NCBI GenBank assembly: GCA_905205975.1
Contig: CAJLFQ010000023.1
Span: forward strand, 1-30,863
Source of the DNA: an uncultured Eubacteriales bacterium
GTDB taxonomy: Bacteria; Bacillota; Clostridia; Oscillospirales; QAMX01
DNA length: 30,863 nucleotides
Reading direction: 5' to 3'
The notes beneath the pieces were generated by a model. That model made no database searches and was not told the DNA's origin. It was given only the letters and a program-made list of their open reading frames with translations. Both the position numbers and the translations under genes were made by a program. Shown here piece after piece: positions 8,378-16,335 of the stretch; positions within the stretch are counted from its first letter, which is position 1, and every line of letters begins with the position of its first letter.

Positions 8378-9823
8378 TCAGACAATCTCAATGTCCTCGC
8401 AGAACACATTCTGCTGCGCCGCGAGCGCTTCGCTCGTTTGGATGGGCATGCCGTTCAGCGAAAGCCCGCTGATGCGGACGTGCGATACCTTGTGGTCGGC
8501 GTCATACCCGGTAAAGTTGACCGGCGGCATTGCCCGCGCAGTGACTTGAATGTTCTGAAACGCGATATCCGAGATGCGTCCGCGTTTGGTTTGACCGGAA
8601 TATTCGTGGTGATTTTGAATCACGAGGTTGATCAGATACGGGAGATGGTCATCCGGGTACATGCGGAACGACGCTTCGTCATCCGGCTGAAGCTGAGGAT
8701 ACGGCGCACGTTCATCGTATTCGACGCGGATGTTGTCGTACAGGACGTGGTGTACGTGACCGTGATGCACATTGTGAATGCTGAAGACGACACCTGTGCT
8801 GTGGATGACATCGCAATTGGTGAAGCGGATATGCCGCATCTCGTCTGCGCATGTTTCTGCGCCGATTTCCAAAGAGTGGTTCCAGTCGCACCAGACAACA
8901 CAGCGTTCTGCCAGAATATCTTCGCAAATCCCGGTTCCCTTGTGTGCCTTGACACAGATGGAATCGTCAAACGTCCGGATAAAGCAGTTTGAAATCCGCG
9001 CATGGGATGTGTCGTGCAGATCAACGCCGTCCGAATTATAGCGCCAGCAGCCGATGATCTTGATATCCTCGACGGTCAATGCGCTGCATCCGTAGGTCGC
9101 AACGTTGTACATCAAAGAATCCCGGATGGTAATCCCGTCGATGCAGATGTCGTGGCAGTTGACCAGCTTGACCGTATGCTCGCGGATATAGTTTGAAACT
9201 TCTGTTTCGCCGGTTCCGAGCTTTTCCGGCTGGAAGAGAATGGTTTCCACATTGTGACTGTTGTCGAGGATGCCGCGGCATAAAATTTCGATCTGGTCCG
9301 CATTTTCTGCGTGAATCGAACCGTAGACGAGGGCGCCCTCCGCAAGATAGACGGATTGATTGCTGTGCAGTTGCAGCGTGCCGATTTCGTGAATCCCGGA
9401 TTCAAAACGAATGACTTCGTTGCCGGGACGCGGTTTCCGCGTTTCCGGCGGGTCAATGAACAGATGCAGCGCATTGTGGATGCCGTCCAGCTCAAGGGTG
9501 TAGAATCCCGGTCCGGGCAGCGTGAACCGCAGCACCTGACTGTCCCGTTCCGGCGTGACACGGGCGGAAAGCGGACGGATGACAGCCGACTCAAAGGATC
9601 GGGCCGGAGATACGGTCACTGCGATCGGGCCGTCCGCAGAACAGACGGCAAAATACGCCTCCTCTGCTTGATCAATAGAACGCTGATGCCCCGGCCAACG
9701 GCGGTTGAAGGGGATCGCAGAGACCGTGGCGGTGTGAACAGGCGCAGACTGACCGTCAAAAGATACAGTAAATGCGCTCGAAAGTGTTTCACCTACAGGA
9801 ACCGGATAGATATGAAGTGACAT
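8378..9823 (-). CDS. GH28-like right-handed beta-helix protein (polygalacturonase family)
   Basis: A 481-residue protein with an N-terminal beta-sandwich-like segment (residues ~1-130), then the start of a pectin-hydrolase-type beta-helix (IRFESGIHEIGTLQL, YLAEGALVYGSI). The GH28 motifs NSDGVD (about residues 263-268) and FDDS (about 285-288) supply the expected three aspartates. The later G-HG and RIK motifs are not obvious; HSLEIGAE stands where G-HG would be. No signal peptide is seen, so it is probably cytoplasmic and acts on oligosaccharides. AAGGAGG lies about 10 bases before the ATG at 9823. It starts 39 bases after the TfoX-domain gene on the same strand. Substrate uncertain; an inactive or differently specific relative is possible. 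Confidence 0.8.
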   Translation of the reverse strand: MSLHIYPVPVGETLSSAFTVSFDGQSAPVHTATVSAIPFNRRWPGHQRSIDQAEEAYFAVCSADGPIAVTVSPARSFESAVIRPLSARVTPERDSQVLRFTLPGPGFYTLELDGIHNALHLFIDPPETRKPRPGNEVIRFESGIHEIGTLQLHSNQSVYLAEGALVYGSIHAENADQIEILCRGILDNSHNVETILFQPEKLGTGETEVSNYIREHTVKLVNCHDICIDGITIRDSLMYNVATYGCSALTVEDIKIIGCWRYNSDGVDLHDTSHARISNCFIRTFDDSICVKAHKGTGICEDILAERCVVWCDWNHSLEIGAETCADEMRHIRFTNCDVIHSTGVVFSIHNVHHGHVHHVLYDNIRVEYDERAPYPQLQPDDEASFRMYPDDHLPYLINLVIQNHHEYSGQTKRGRISDIAFQNIQVTARAMPPVNFTGYDADHKVSHVRISGLSLNGMPIQTSEALAAQQNVFCEDIEIV

Positions 9824-9862
9824 GGATGGAAGACCTCCTTCTTAATGAACCGGATGACCGGT

Positions 9863-10198
9863 TTATTTCTCTGGTGCGGCAGCCTTCTTTGCGCGTTTTG
9901 CCGGAACCGGCGTATGGGCTTCCAGCAGAGGAACCAGCCGGTTGAGCAAAGAAGCGTCCGTTGGGTCGATCAGATAGTGCGGTTTGGCGCCGTCATAAGG
10001 GGAACCGGTCTGCGCATCGGAAAGCAAATCCGCCAGAACGGGCAGTTGTTTCACATATACCGTGTTGTCGCAGACCGTAAAAATGGGTTTGTCGTTTAGA
10101 TAGACCATGTATTCGCCGAACATCTTCCGGCAGCGCACATCGCCGTATCCATGAATTTGTTCGCAGACAAAGGTGACATATTCGCTGGAAGTCGCCAT
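9863..10198 (-). CDS. TfoX N-terminal domain protein
   Basis: A 111-residue protein made up of the TfoX/Sxy N-terminal domain only (CRKMFGEYMVYLNDKPIF, TVYVKQLP) with a basic Ala/Lys tail (PAKRAKKAAAPEK). In Haemophilus and E. coli, TfoX/Sxy promotes competence gene expression, but stand-alone N-domains of this size in Firmicutes have no defined role. The conserved KMFGEY patch supports the family call. GAGAGGTG precedes the ATG at 10198. It is upstream of the GH28-like gene, probably in one transcript. I see no convincing promoter in the short gap before it. Confidence 0.85.
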   Translation of the reverse strand: MATSSEYVTFVCEQIHGYGDVRCRKMFGEYMVYLNDKPIFTVCDNTVYVKQLPVLADLLSDAQTGSPYDGAKPHYLIDPTDASLLNRLVPLLEAHTPVPAKRAKKAAAPEK

Positions 10199-10239
10199 GT
10201 GTTATACACCTCTCTCGGTTTAAAATTATTCTTTGGTTG

Positions 10240-10281
10240 AAGAAAGGCCGCAGATGCGCTCCCAGAAGCGGATCTGCGGCC
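10240..10281 (-). terminator. Terminator at the end of the AI-2E/nagB/NYN/lipoprotein unit
   Basis: On the - strand GGCCGCAGAT (10281-10272) pairs with ATCTGCGGCC (10255-10246) around a 16-base loop and is followed by TTTCTT. It closes the upstream four-gene unit before the TfoX-domain gene. Confidence 0.75.
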
Positions 10282-10295
10282 CTTTGCAGAGGCAA

Positions 10296-11909
10296 TCAGC
10301 CGATCAGGCTGGCCAGCATAGACAGAACCGGGTTGCTGAAGATTGCAGTCATCACCTGATTCTGCAACTCTTCGTTGGAGGAGAATTCATCCATCGTCAT
10401 GAAACTGTCTACGGCGTACGGAACCGTGTCCGTGTTTTCGACAGCCTGAAGCGTCAGACCGATATCGCCGCCAAAGACTTCCTGACCGTTGATTTGCAGG
10501 CTGACATCGCTGAGCAGGAACTCCAGACGGTTGTCGTCGGCGGAAACCTGTGCAGAGGCAGTCAGCAGAACGCCCGCGGCGGTCAGGTCAAAATCTGTGC
10601 GGATGCTGTCGCCGTCCACGTAGAGACGGCCGTTCAGCGCAAACACGGCCGTACCATACTGGGCGAGGTCAACGTGGAAATCGATGCTGACATGCGTGTC
10701 GGAAAGACGCTCAAATGCGAGCCCCGTGCTGATCTGCTGGCCGTCGATATCGGCGGTCACAGAAATGGTGCAAGTGCCGTCAGATTCCGTCATCAGATCG
10801 TCAAAGGTAAAGGTGAAGGACTGCGAACCATCGCCGGAAACGGTCAGAATGCAGCCATAGACTTTTTCACTGTTGAGCGTTACAACCAGTTCACCGGCGA
10901 CACCGTCGAAATCATCCGGAGAGAGGTTGTCAATCGAACTCTGCAAATCGTCATAGAGCTCCTCAAGCATATCGGAGGCGGAGCCATAGGCGCCGGTCTG
11001 CGCCATCAGACCGGTCAGCGTATCAAAGAAGGAAGCAGCGGCGCTGCCGTCTTTGAGGGATTCCATCGCAGCTTTCGCCATGGCAAACTGCGTTTTGGAT
11101 GTAAAGTTCACGGTCAGCTGCTGTGCGGCGATTTCCTGTCCGCCGACGGAAACAGTCGTATCGGCAACGGAACAGTCTTCATCCGGGATCGCGGAGAATG
11201 CGGCGTTCATGCAGTCGCCCATGGCTTCCGAGAAGGCGTTGACCAGCTGAGCGACCTTTTCCGGGCTTATCGCATCGAGAACCTCCTGCGGGAGGGCGCT
11301 GCCGCCGGAAACAGCAAAGCCGCTGTCCGGATTATCAACCAGTGAATCGCCCAGATCATCGATCGGGAGCTGAAGCGCAGTGTCCAGATAGCCCGGTACG
11401 GTGAGGTAAAAGTCGGAGCCGTCGTAAATACCGTCGATCGAGAAATTGCCGCCCGAGATTCCGAGGAATTCTGCGGAAAGGTTCAGTTTGGCTGTGTTGT
11501 CCAGCGTTTTGAGCTGTGCGGCGAAAGTGGTCGATTGCAGCAGCGCGGCAAGGGACTCGTCCAAACCGGATGCGCGCAGCGCAATGTCCAGGACGGCATC
11601 CAACTGTGTGTTTTCAAAAATGTTTTTCCCGTCGTCAAAGGACAGCATGTCCGAAGAGACGGCAGGCAGGTCGGAAATCCGCTGCTGGAACAGGGAACCG
11701 ACGGCGGCGCCGTAAGAGTCATTGGCAAAGACTGCATGCGGTTCCGTCGTCTGAAGCGAATCCGGTTCCTTGGTAGCCGGGGCCGAAGTGGCATCGGCAG
11801 GCATAGAGGTTCCATCTGCGTTTCCTTTTGTAACTTTACAGGCAGAGAGCGACAAAAGCAGTGACAGACAGAGCGTCAGCGCCAGAAGAATGCGTGATGT
11901 TTTTTTCAT
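10296..11909 (-). CDS. Large predicted lipoprotein of unknown function
   Basis: A 537-residue secreted lipoprotein. The signal peptide is MKKTSRILLAL followed by a Leu-rich core and the lipobox LSAC, so Cys24 would be lipidated and the protein held on the outer face of the membrane. Low-complexity Ala/Thr/Ser residues follow, then a long beta-rich, acidic region without a motif I recognise. The ATG at 11909 is chosen because GGAG lies 9 bases upstream and the lipoprotein signal begins there; the open frame extends 26 codons further upstream but those codons would spoil the signal peptide. It is the last gene of the operon before a terminator. Repeated phrases such as VTLNSEKVYGCILTVSGDG and CTISVTADIDGQQI suggest a ligand-binding beta fold like LolA/LppX, but this is speculative. 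Confidence 0.85.
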   Translation of the reverse strand: MKKTSRILLALTLCLSLLLSLSACKVTKGNADGTSMPADATSAPATKEPDSLQTTEPHAVFANDSYGAAVGSLFQQRISDLPAVSSDMLSFDDGKNIFENTQLDAVLDIALRASGLDESLAALLQSTTFAAQLKTLDNTAKLNLSAEFLGISGGNFSIDGIYDGSDFYLTVPGYLDTALQLPIDDLGDSLVDNPDSGFAVSGGSALPQEVLDAISPEKVAQLVNAFSEAMGDCMNAAFSAIPDEDCSVADTTVSVGGQEIAAQQLTVNFTSKTQFAMAKAAMESLKDGSAAASFFDTLTGLMAQTGAYGSASDMLEELYDDLQSSIDNLSPDDFDGVAGELVVTLNSEKVYGCILTVSGDGSQSFTFTFDDLMTESDGTCTISVTADIDGQQISTGLAFERLSDTHVSIDFHVDLAQYGTAVFALNGRLYVDGDSIRTDFDLTAAGVLLTASAQVSADDNRLEFLLSDVSLQINGQEVFGGDIGLTLQAVENTDTVPYAVDSFMTMDEFSSNEELQNQVMTAIFSNPVLSMLASLIG

Positions 11910-11993
11910 GTTTGTTTTCTCCGTTTCTGAAGGAATATCGAATACGCCGCTGCCATCTGGGAAAGGCGGCGGTATATGGGATTGCATAAAACG

Positions 11994-12779
11994 TCAGGAT
12001 GCAGAGGTATTTGTGGTCAGGTGATACCCGGCGGCAGATACCTTTGCCCAATCAACGGCAAGCGTTTTGATGCGGTTGGTGCGGCTGAAACTGTGTGTTT
12101 CCTGCCGGATCAGACCCGCATCCATCAGGGAATGCAATGCGTCCCGCACTTCGGCCGGCGAAAAATCGCTGTTGGCGGAAACATAACTGACGGTAGATGT
12201 AAATGTAACGTAACCGATTTTCCGGCTCTCAACGCGCTTGATTGCAGAGAAGATCTGCTCACAGAGGTTGTGGCGCGCGGAATCCACTTCCGGCAGCTCA
12301 ACGCACCAGTCGGCTGCATCTTTCAAAAGATGGCTTGTCGCGCCGCAGATGCCGTAAATGCCGACTTCTCTGGAACAATAGTTTTTCAAAAAGGAAACGG
12401 CGGAGCTGAAATGCCCGTCGCCGGAAAAAATGACAAAGATGTCGTCATTTCCGTCCTGAAATGCGCGCTGGTAAATATTGTCCAGCATGATGAAATCCGT
12501 ATAGTCCTTTTTGAATTTTGGATTGGGGTTCCGGGTCTCGATAATTTTGTTGGAAATGGCACGGATTTTTCCAAGCTCATTTCGGATGCTGGGCTGCGAG
12601 AAGTCCGCAAAAAAGATACAGTCAACCACCTGACCATGTGCGGATAAAAGATCGAACCATTCAACGACGTCAGGTTTTGCGTTGTGCAGATTCTGCATGG
12701 AATAAAACCAGTGCTCAAAGTCTACAAATGCGACGATACGCTTTTTCTTCTTTTTGCCAAATAGGTGGAAAAAGCCCAT
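11994..12779 (-). CDS. NYN-domain (PIN-like) predicted ribonuclease
   Basis: A 261-residue protein with an NYN/LabA-like domain (residues ~12-165). Acidic residues sit in VAFVDFEHWFY, KKDYTDFIMLDNIYQ and VIFSGDGHFSSAVSFL, the pattern expected for a metal-dependent nuclease pocket. A lysine stretch (GKKKKKR) precedes it. Residues ~185-261 look like a winged-helix segment (DFSPAEVRDALHSLMDAGLI), probably nucleic-acid binding. The ATG at 12779 is preferred because AAGGAGGTGA lies 9 bases upstream; an in-frame TTG at 12785 is too close to that site. It lies 48 bases after nagB. Substrate RNA unknown. Confidence 0.88.
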   Translation of the reverse strand: MGFFHLFGKKKKKRIVAFVDFEHWFYSMQNLHNAKPDVVEWFDLLSAHGQVVDCIFFADFSQPSIRNELGKIRAISNKIIETRNPNPKFKKDYTDFIMLDNIYQRAFQDGNDDIFVIFSGDGHFSSAVSFLKNYCSREVGIYGICGATSHLLKDAADWCVELPEVDSARHNLCEQIFSAIKRVESRKIGYVTFTSTVSYVSANSDFSPAEVRDALHSLMDAGLIRQETHSFSRTNRIKTLAVDWAKVSAAGYHLTTNTSAS

Positions 12780-12827
12780 ATACAATCACCTCCTTTCGAT
12801 GAAAATAGCACGAAAACAGAACGGCGG

Positions 12828-13592
12828 TTATTCCTGCCGGATGATCCACTCCGCCAGGGCTGCACGGTCCAAATCGGCAGCGGATGCGGTGTCCAGATAC
12901 AGCGTCCAGTCCGGATGCATTTTCAGCATGGTCGCCGGAACATCCGCGCAGACAGGGGTGTTGAAGGTCTTGAAAACGGCGTTTGCCTTCACAGCCTTCG
13001 GGACGACGGATACGATGGAACGGCACATCATGATCTGATGGACAGACATGGAAATGGCCTGCGCCGGAACTTCCTCGACCGATGCAAACCAGCCTTCGCC
13101 GACTTGCTGACGCTTGCAGGTGTCGTTCAGGTTCACGATCAGATAAGGATCCGTTGACAGAAAATCAGCCGGCGGATCGTTGAAGGCAATATGACCGTTT
13201 TCACCGATGCCAACGACGCCGACGTCAATGGGTGCCCGGCGAATTTCATTGTGCAGCGTATTCAATAGGGTCGGGATATCCTGATCCGCTTCGACAAAGT
13301 GCGTGCTGCGGAGCGGGATGCGGCTGGAAAAGCGTTCTTTCAGATATTTCCGGAAGCTGGCGGGATGTGTTTCTGGCAGGCCGATGTACTCGTCCAGATG
13401 GAACATGTCAACATGCTGCCAATCGACATCCAACGTAATCAGATACTCAAAGAAAGCGAACTGGGAAGCACCGGTTGAGAGCAGGAGCCGTGCGGATCCT
13501 TTTTCGGCAATGGTCTGATTCAAACGTGCGGCGACATCGATGGCTGCGCGGCGGCCGTTTTCGGTTTCGGTTGCACTGATGGAGAGCTTCAT
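12828..13592 (-). CDS. nagB: Glucosamine-6-phosphate deaminase
   Basis: The enzyme converts glucosamine-6-phosphate to fructose-6-phosphate and ammonia in the cytosol, the step linking amino-sugar breakdown to glycolysis. The protein has 254 residues, normal for the family. Signatures are LLLSTGAS (phosphate loop), FHLDEYIGLP and GIGENGHIAFNDP, which carry the catalytic Asp, His and Glu. The ATG at 13592 follows AAAGGA by 9 bases; a TTG six codons upstream lies before this site and is unlikely. No nagA or nagE is in the window. It sits 47 bases after the AI-2E family gene. Confidence 0.95.
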   Translation of the reverse strand: MKLSISATETENGRRAAIDVAARLNQTIAEKGSARLLLSTGASQFAFFEYLITLDVDWQHVDMFHLDEYIGLPETHPASFRKYLKERFSSRIPLRSTHFVEADQDIPTLLNTLHNEIRRAPIDVGVVGIGENGHIAFNDPPADFLSTDPYLIVNLNDTCKRQQVGEGWFASVEEVPAQAISMSVHQIMMCRSIVSVVPKAVKANAVFKTFNTPVCADVPATMLKMHPDWTLYLDTASAADLDRAALAEWIIRQE

Positions 13593-13639
13593 AGTAATCG
13601 ATCCTTTCAAATGTATGATGTGATATATGGAAGGGCGGT

Positions 13640-14803
13640 TTATTTCTTACGGCGGATGCGAGTCCATAGCCGTTCCAACGCAGAATGCGTTCGCTCTTTT
13701 TTGGCGGCGGATGCTTCCAGGAGCGGACTGAGCATCGGGTTTTCATCGTCAGCACTGCCGAATCCGCCCGGACGGTCAACAGACCGGTAGAGGTCGCGGA
13801 TTTCGATAAACAGCACTTTTACCAGCCCGGCGACCGGAACGGAAATGAACATCCCGAAAATACCCCAGAGCTGGTTGCAGGCCAGCAAAGAGAAAATGAC
13901 AGCCAGCGGATGAACATCGACGCACTTGGCCTGAAATTTCGGCATGATGATGTTGCCTTCAACCTGCTGCGCACAGATGACAAAGACAAGCACCCAGAAA
14001 GCCAAGCCAAGCCCGCCGGTGATAAAGGCGGATGCAACCGCTACAAGCCCGGCAATGATGGAACCGATGTAGGGGATGAAGTCAAGAAAGAAGGTAATCA
14101 GCGCAAGCAGCAGGGCATATTCCAGCCCAAAGCAGAGAAAACCAATCAGAGTGACCACAAACAGACCGCCTGAAATCACGATGTGCTGCTTCAGGTAATT
14201 CCAGACAAGGACGTTCAGCTCCTGCGCAATGCGGTGGACGCGAACCTTGCCGTTGTCCGGGAACAGACCGACAAAAGAATGATAGATGTTTTTGCCGTCC
14301 AGCATGAAGTAGAACGTCAGGCAGAGGAAGATGACAAAATCCAGCGCTTTCAGCGATTGCTCCAGAATGGCGGTGCCGATGTTGGCAACCTGATTGACGA
14401 TGAATTTCTCGAACGTGCTGGTGAGTTCCAGCGTTACATCCAGAATGGATTTGGGCAGACCGAGATCGACGACATACTCGGCGATGTTGTCTAAAAAGTT
14501 TGTGATGGTGGATGCATACTGACCGATGTTTTTGATGACAGACACAATCTGGCTGTAGAGAATCGGCAGCGTCAGAGCAAGCAGCGCGACAACCAGCGCC
14601 AGTGCGCAGAGAAAAACGATCAGCGTCGGGAAAATACGCCGTTTGGTTTTCATTTTCCGCTGTAAATAGTCAACGGCCGGGACCAGGAGGAATGCAATGG
14701 CCGCGGAACCGGCGAAAAGCATCAAAATGTCGGAAAAATACCACAAGCCAATGATGAGCGCAATCATGCAGATGGTGATCATCCACAGCTTCAGACCGTT
14801 CAA
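13640..14803 (-). CDS. AI-2E family (PerM/UPF0118) membrane transporter
   Basis: A polytopic membrane protein of about 387 residues. Paired helices lie near the N-terminus (MITICMIALIIGLWYF, AIAFLLVPAVDYL), followed by a helix, a long amphipathic stretch, and the C-terminal cluster (IVISGGLFVVTLIGFL, LLLALITFFLDFIPYIGSII) with the conserved FIPYIGS and GNIIMPKFQ motifs. Family members export AI-2 or act as Na+/H+ antiporters; the substrate here is not shown. The start is uncertain: the frame opens at TTG 14821, but TTG 14803 is preferred because GGGGGA lies 6 bases upstream; ATG 14782 is another possibility. It is the first gene of a four-gene unit with a consensus promoter about 190 bases upstream. 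Confidence 0.9.
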   Translation of the reverse strand: MNGLKLWMITICMIALIIGLWYFSDILMLFAGSAAIAFLLVPAVDYLQRKMKTKRRIFPTLIVFLCALALVVALLALTLPILYSQIVSVIKNIGQYASTITNFLDNIAEYVVDLGLPKSILDVTLELTSTFEKFIVNQVANIGTAILEQSLKALDFVIFLCLTFYFMLDGKNIYHSFVGLFPDNGKVRVHRIAQELNVLVWNYLKQHIVISGGLFVVTLIGFLCFGLEYALLLALITFFLDFIPYIGSIIAGLVAVASAFITGGLGLAFWVLVFVICAQQVEGNIIMPKFQAKCVDVHPLAVIFSLLACNQLWGIFGMFISVPVAGLVKVLFIEIRDLYRSVDRPGGFGSADDENPMLSPLLEASAAKKERTHSALERLWTRIRRKK

Positions 14804-14985
14804 CGGAAATCCCCCAATCAAATATCAATCGAAATCCAGCCCGAAATTCAGCCGGCGATTTTGCCGGCTTCCGGACAAACAGACGAATTTCATATGCACC
14901 CGGCATAGGGACGGGCAAGCTTCCTGAACAGAGGCGGCAGAAGCGTTTTCAGCCGGATGACGCCAAAACAGTATAAACCAATACA
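14804..14985 (-). other. Long untranslated leader of the AI-2E/nagB unit
   Basis: About 180 bases lie between the inferred start site and the TTG start. They contain one inverted repeat, AGCCGGC-N6-GCCGGCT (14850-14869), which could form a hairpin near the ribosome binding site. It has no T-run after it, so it does not look like a simple attenuator. I do not recognise a known riboswitch. Confidence 0.45.
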
Positions 14986-14991
14986 TCATAA

Positions 14992-15020
14992 ATTATATAC
15001 CGGAAAACGCCTTGTGTCAA
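14992..15020 (-). promoter_or_regulatory. Consensus sigma-A promoter for the AI-2E/nagB/NYN/lipoprotein unit
   Basis: On the - strand TTGACA (15020-15015) and TATAAT (14997-14992) are separated by exactly 17 bases, a full consensus. It is back to back with the ruvC promoter, with 24 bases between the two -35 boxes. Confidence 0.88.
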
Positions 15021-15044
15021 GCATTTTTTGCAGCTTTTGCTGAC

Positions 15045-15073
15045 TTGCGCGGTTCGCCTGTTTATGGTATAAT
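15045..15073 (+). promoter_or_regulatory. Promoter of the ruvC-ruvA-ruvB-folT-queG unit
   Basis: TTGCGC (15045-15050), 17 bases, TATAAT (15068-15073). The inferred start near 15080 leaves a leader of about 95 bases. I see no LexA/SOS box of the GAAC-N4-GTTC kind around it. Confidence 0.78.
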
Positions 15074-15174
15074 ATACTGGATTTCCAACCGGCTCCTGCC
15101 GGATGGAATGCGGCGAAATTCGATGAAAAGCAGCTGAAAAATCGCAAAAAAAGCAGTATGGGCGGTGGAAGAAA

Positions 15175-15663
15175 ATGATTCTCCTGGGGATTGACCCCGG
15201 CTATGGAATCGTCGGATATGGTGTGGTTTCTTCTGTGCGGGGCGTTGCCAGTCCGATCGGACACGGTGTGATCACGACAGAGGCTAATCTGCCTCTGCCG
15301 GACAGGCTTGCGGTGATTTATCGGGATATGAACCAGCTGCTTGACCACTTCAAACCGCATGCCGCCGCCGTCGAACAGCTCTTTTATCAGCACAATCAGA
15401 CAACGGTGATTCAGGTCGCGGAGGCCCGCGGCGTGATTCTGCTGGCGCTGCGCGAACACGGCGTAGAAACGTTTGAGTATACGCCGATGCAGGTCAAAAT
15501 GGCCTTGACCGGATACGGCCAGGCGACCAAAAAGCAGATGATGGAGATGACGCGCCTGCGCCTCCGCCTGCCGGAAGTGCCGAAACCGGACGATGCGGCG
15601 GACGCACTGGCGCTCGCGCTGACACTGAACGGTTCTTCACCGCTGGCCAGAAAACCGGTTTGA
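15175..15663 (+). CDS. ruvC: Holliday junction endonuclease RuvC
   Basis: This dimeric nuclease cuts Holliday junctions made during recombination repair. The protein has 162 residues, normal for the family. The four acidic metal ligands are visible: Asp7 in GIDPG, Glu67 in VEQLF, and Asp140 and Asp143 in PDDAADALA. GGTGGAAG precedes the ATG at 15175. ruvA follows after 24 bases. No yebC precedes it, unlike in many bacteria. Confidence 0.97.
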   Translation: MILLGIDPGYGIVGYGVVSSVRGVASPIGHGVITTEANLPLPDRLAVIYRDMNQLLDHFKPHAAAVEQLFYQHNQTTVIQVAEARGVILLALREHGVETFEYTPMQVKMALTGYGQATKKQMMEMTRLRLRLPEVPKPDDAADALALALTLNGSSPLARKPV

Positions 15664-15687
15664 TGATTTCGAAAGGGGTGTAGTCCT

Positions 15688-16290
15688 TTGTTCTATTATC
15701 TGGAAGGTCCGGTCGCTTATATTCTGCCGAATGCCGTTGTCCTGGACTGCGGCGGCGTCGGCTACCATTTGACGGTCTCCAACAATACGCTCACCCGTGC
15801 AAAAATCGGGGAGGAACTGCGCCTCTTTACGCATTTGTATGTGCGCGAAGACGCAGTTGAACTGTTTGGCTTTGCCGATCTGAAAGAAAAAAACAGCTTT
15901 CTGATGCTGATTGATATTTCGGGCGTCGGCCCGAAAGCGGCGATGGCGATTTTGTCTGTCACCACGCCGGATCGTTTTGCCGTCGGTATCATGAGCGGCG
16001 ACGAAAAAATGCTGATGCGGGCGCAGGGCGTCGGCAAGAAGCTGGCCCAGCGGATCCTGCTGGAACTAAAAGATAAGATTGCCAAAGCCGCCGGAGAAGA
16101 GCTGGAAGAGCTGGCGGCCAGCGCCAATGATGCAGAACCGGTTCCGCAGAACAGCAATCGAGAAGCTGCGGTTTCCGCGCTGATCGTCTTAGGGTATACG
16201 CGTCCGGAAGCCGTCAAGGCGGTTTCCGGCGTCACAGAGTCCGGCCTGTCAACGGAAGAAATCATCCGTCAAGCCCTGAAGAATACATAA
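15688..16290 (+). CDS. ruvA: Holliday junction branch-migration protein RuvA
   Basis: RuvA binds the four-way junction as a tetramer and loads the RuvB motor. The 200-residue protein has the N-terminal OB fold (FYYLEGPVAYILPN, VVLDCGGVGYHL), the helix-hairpin-helix region (ISGVGPKAAMAIL, AQGVGKKLAQRILLELKDK) and the C-terminal RuvB-contacting domain (AVSALIVLGYTRPEA). The start is TTG at 15688: AAAGGGGTG sits about 8 bases before it and the protein aligns with family N-termini from there. It lies between ruvC and ruvB. Confidence 0.96.
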   Translation: MFYYLEGPVAYILPNAVVLDCGGVGYHLTVSNNTLTRAKIGEELRLFTHLYVREDAVELFGFADLKEKNSFLMLIDISGVGPKAAMAILSVTTPDRFAVGIMSGDEKMLMRAQGVGKKLAQRILLELKDKIAKAAGEELEELAASANDAEPVPQNSNREAAVSALIVLGYTRPEAVKAVSGVTESGLSTEEIIRQALKNT

Positions 16291-16335
16291 CCGCATCCAG
16301 CATAACGCATTCTGCTTTGAAAGGAGTGTCTGACC

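Noticed and set aside
8252..8992. Open frame of 246 codons on the + strand opposite the GH28-like gene
   Set aside because: Most of it is antisense to conserved beta-helix motifs. Only its first part overlaps the SLH relic, in a different frame.
14850..14869. AGCCGGC/GCCGGCT hairpin as a terminator of the AI-2E unit leader
   Set aside because: There is no T-run after it on either strand, so it was kept only as a leader hairpin.
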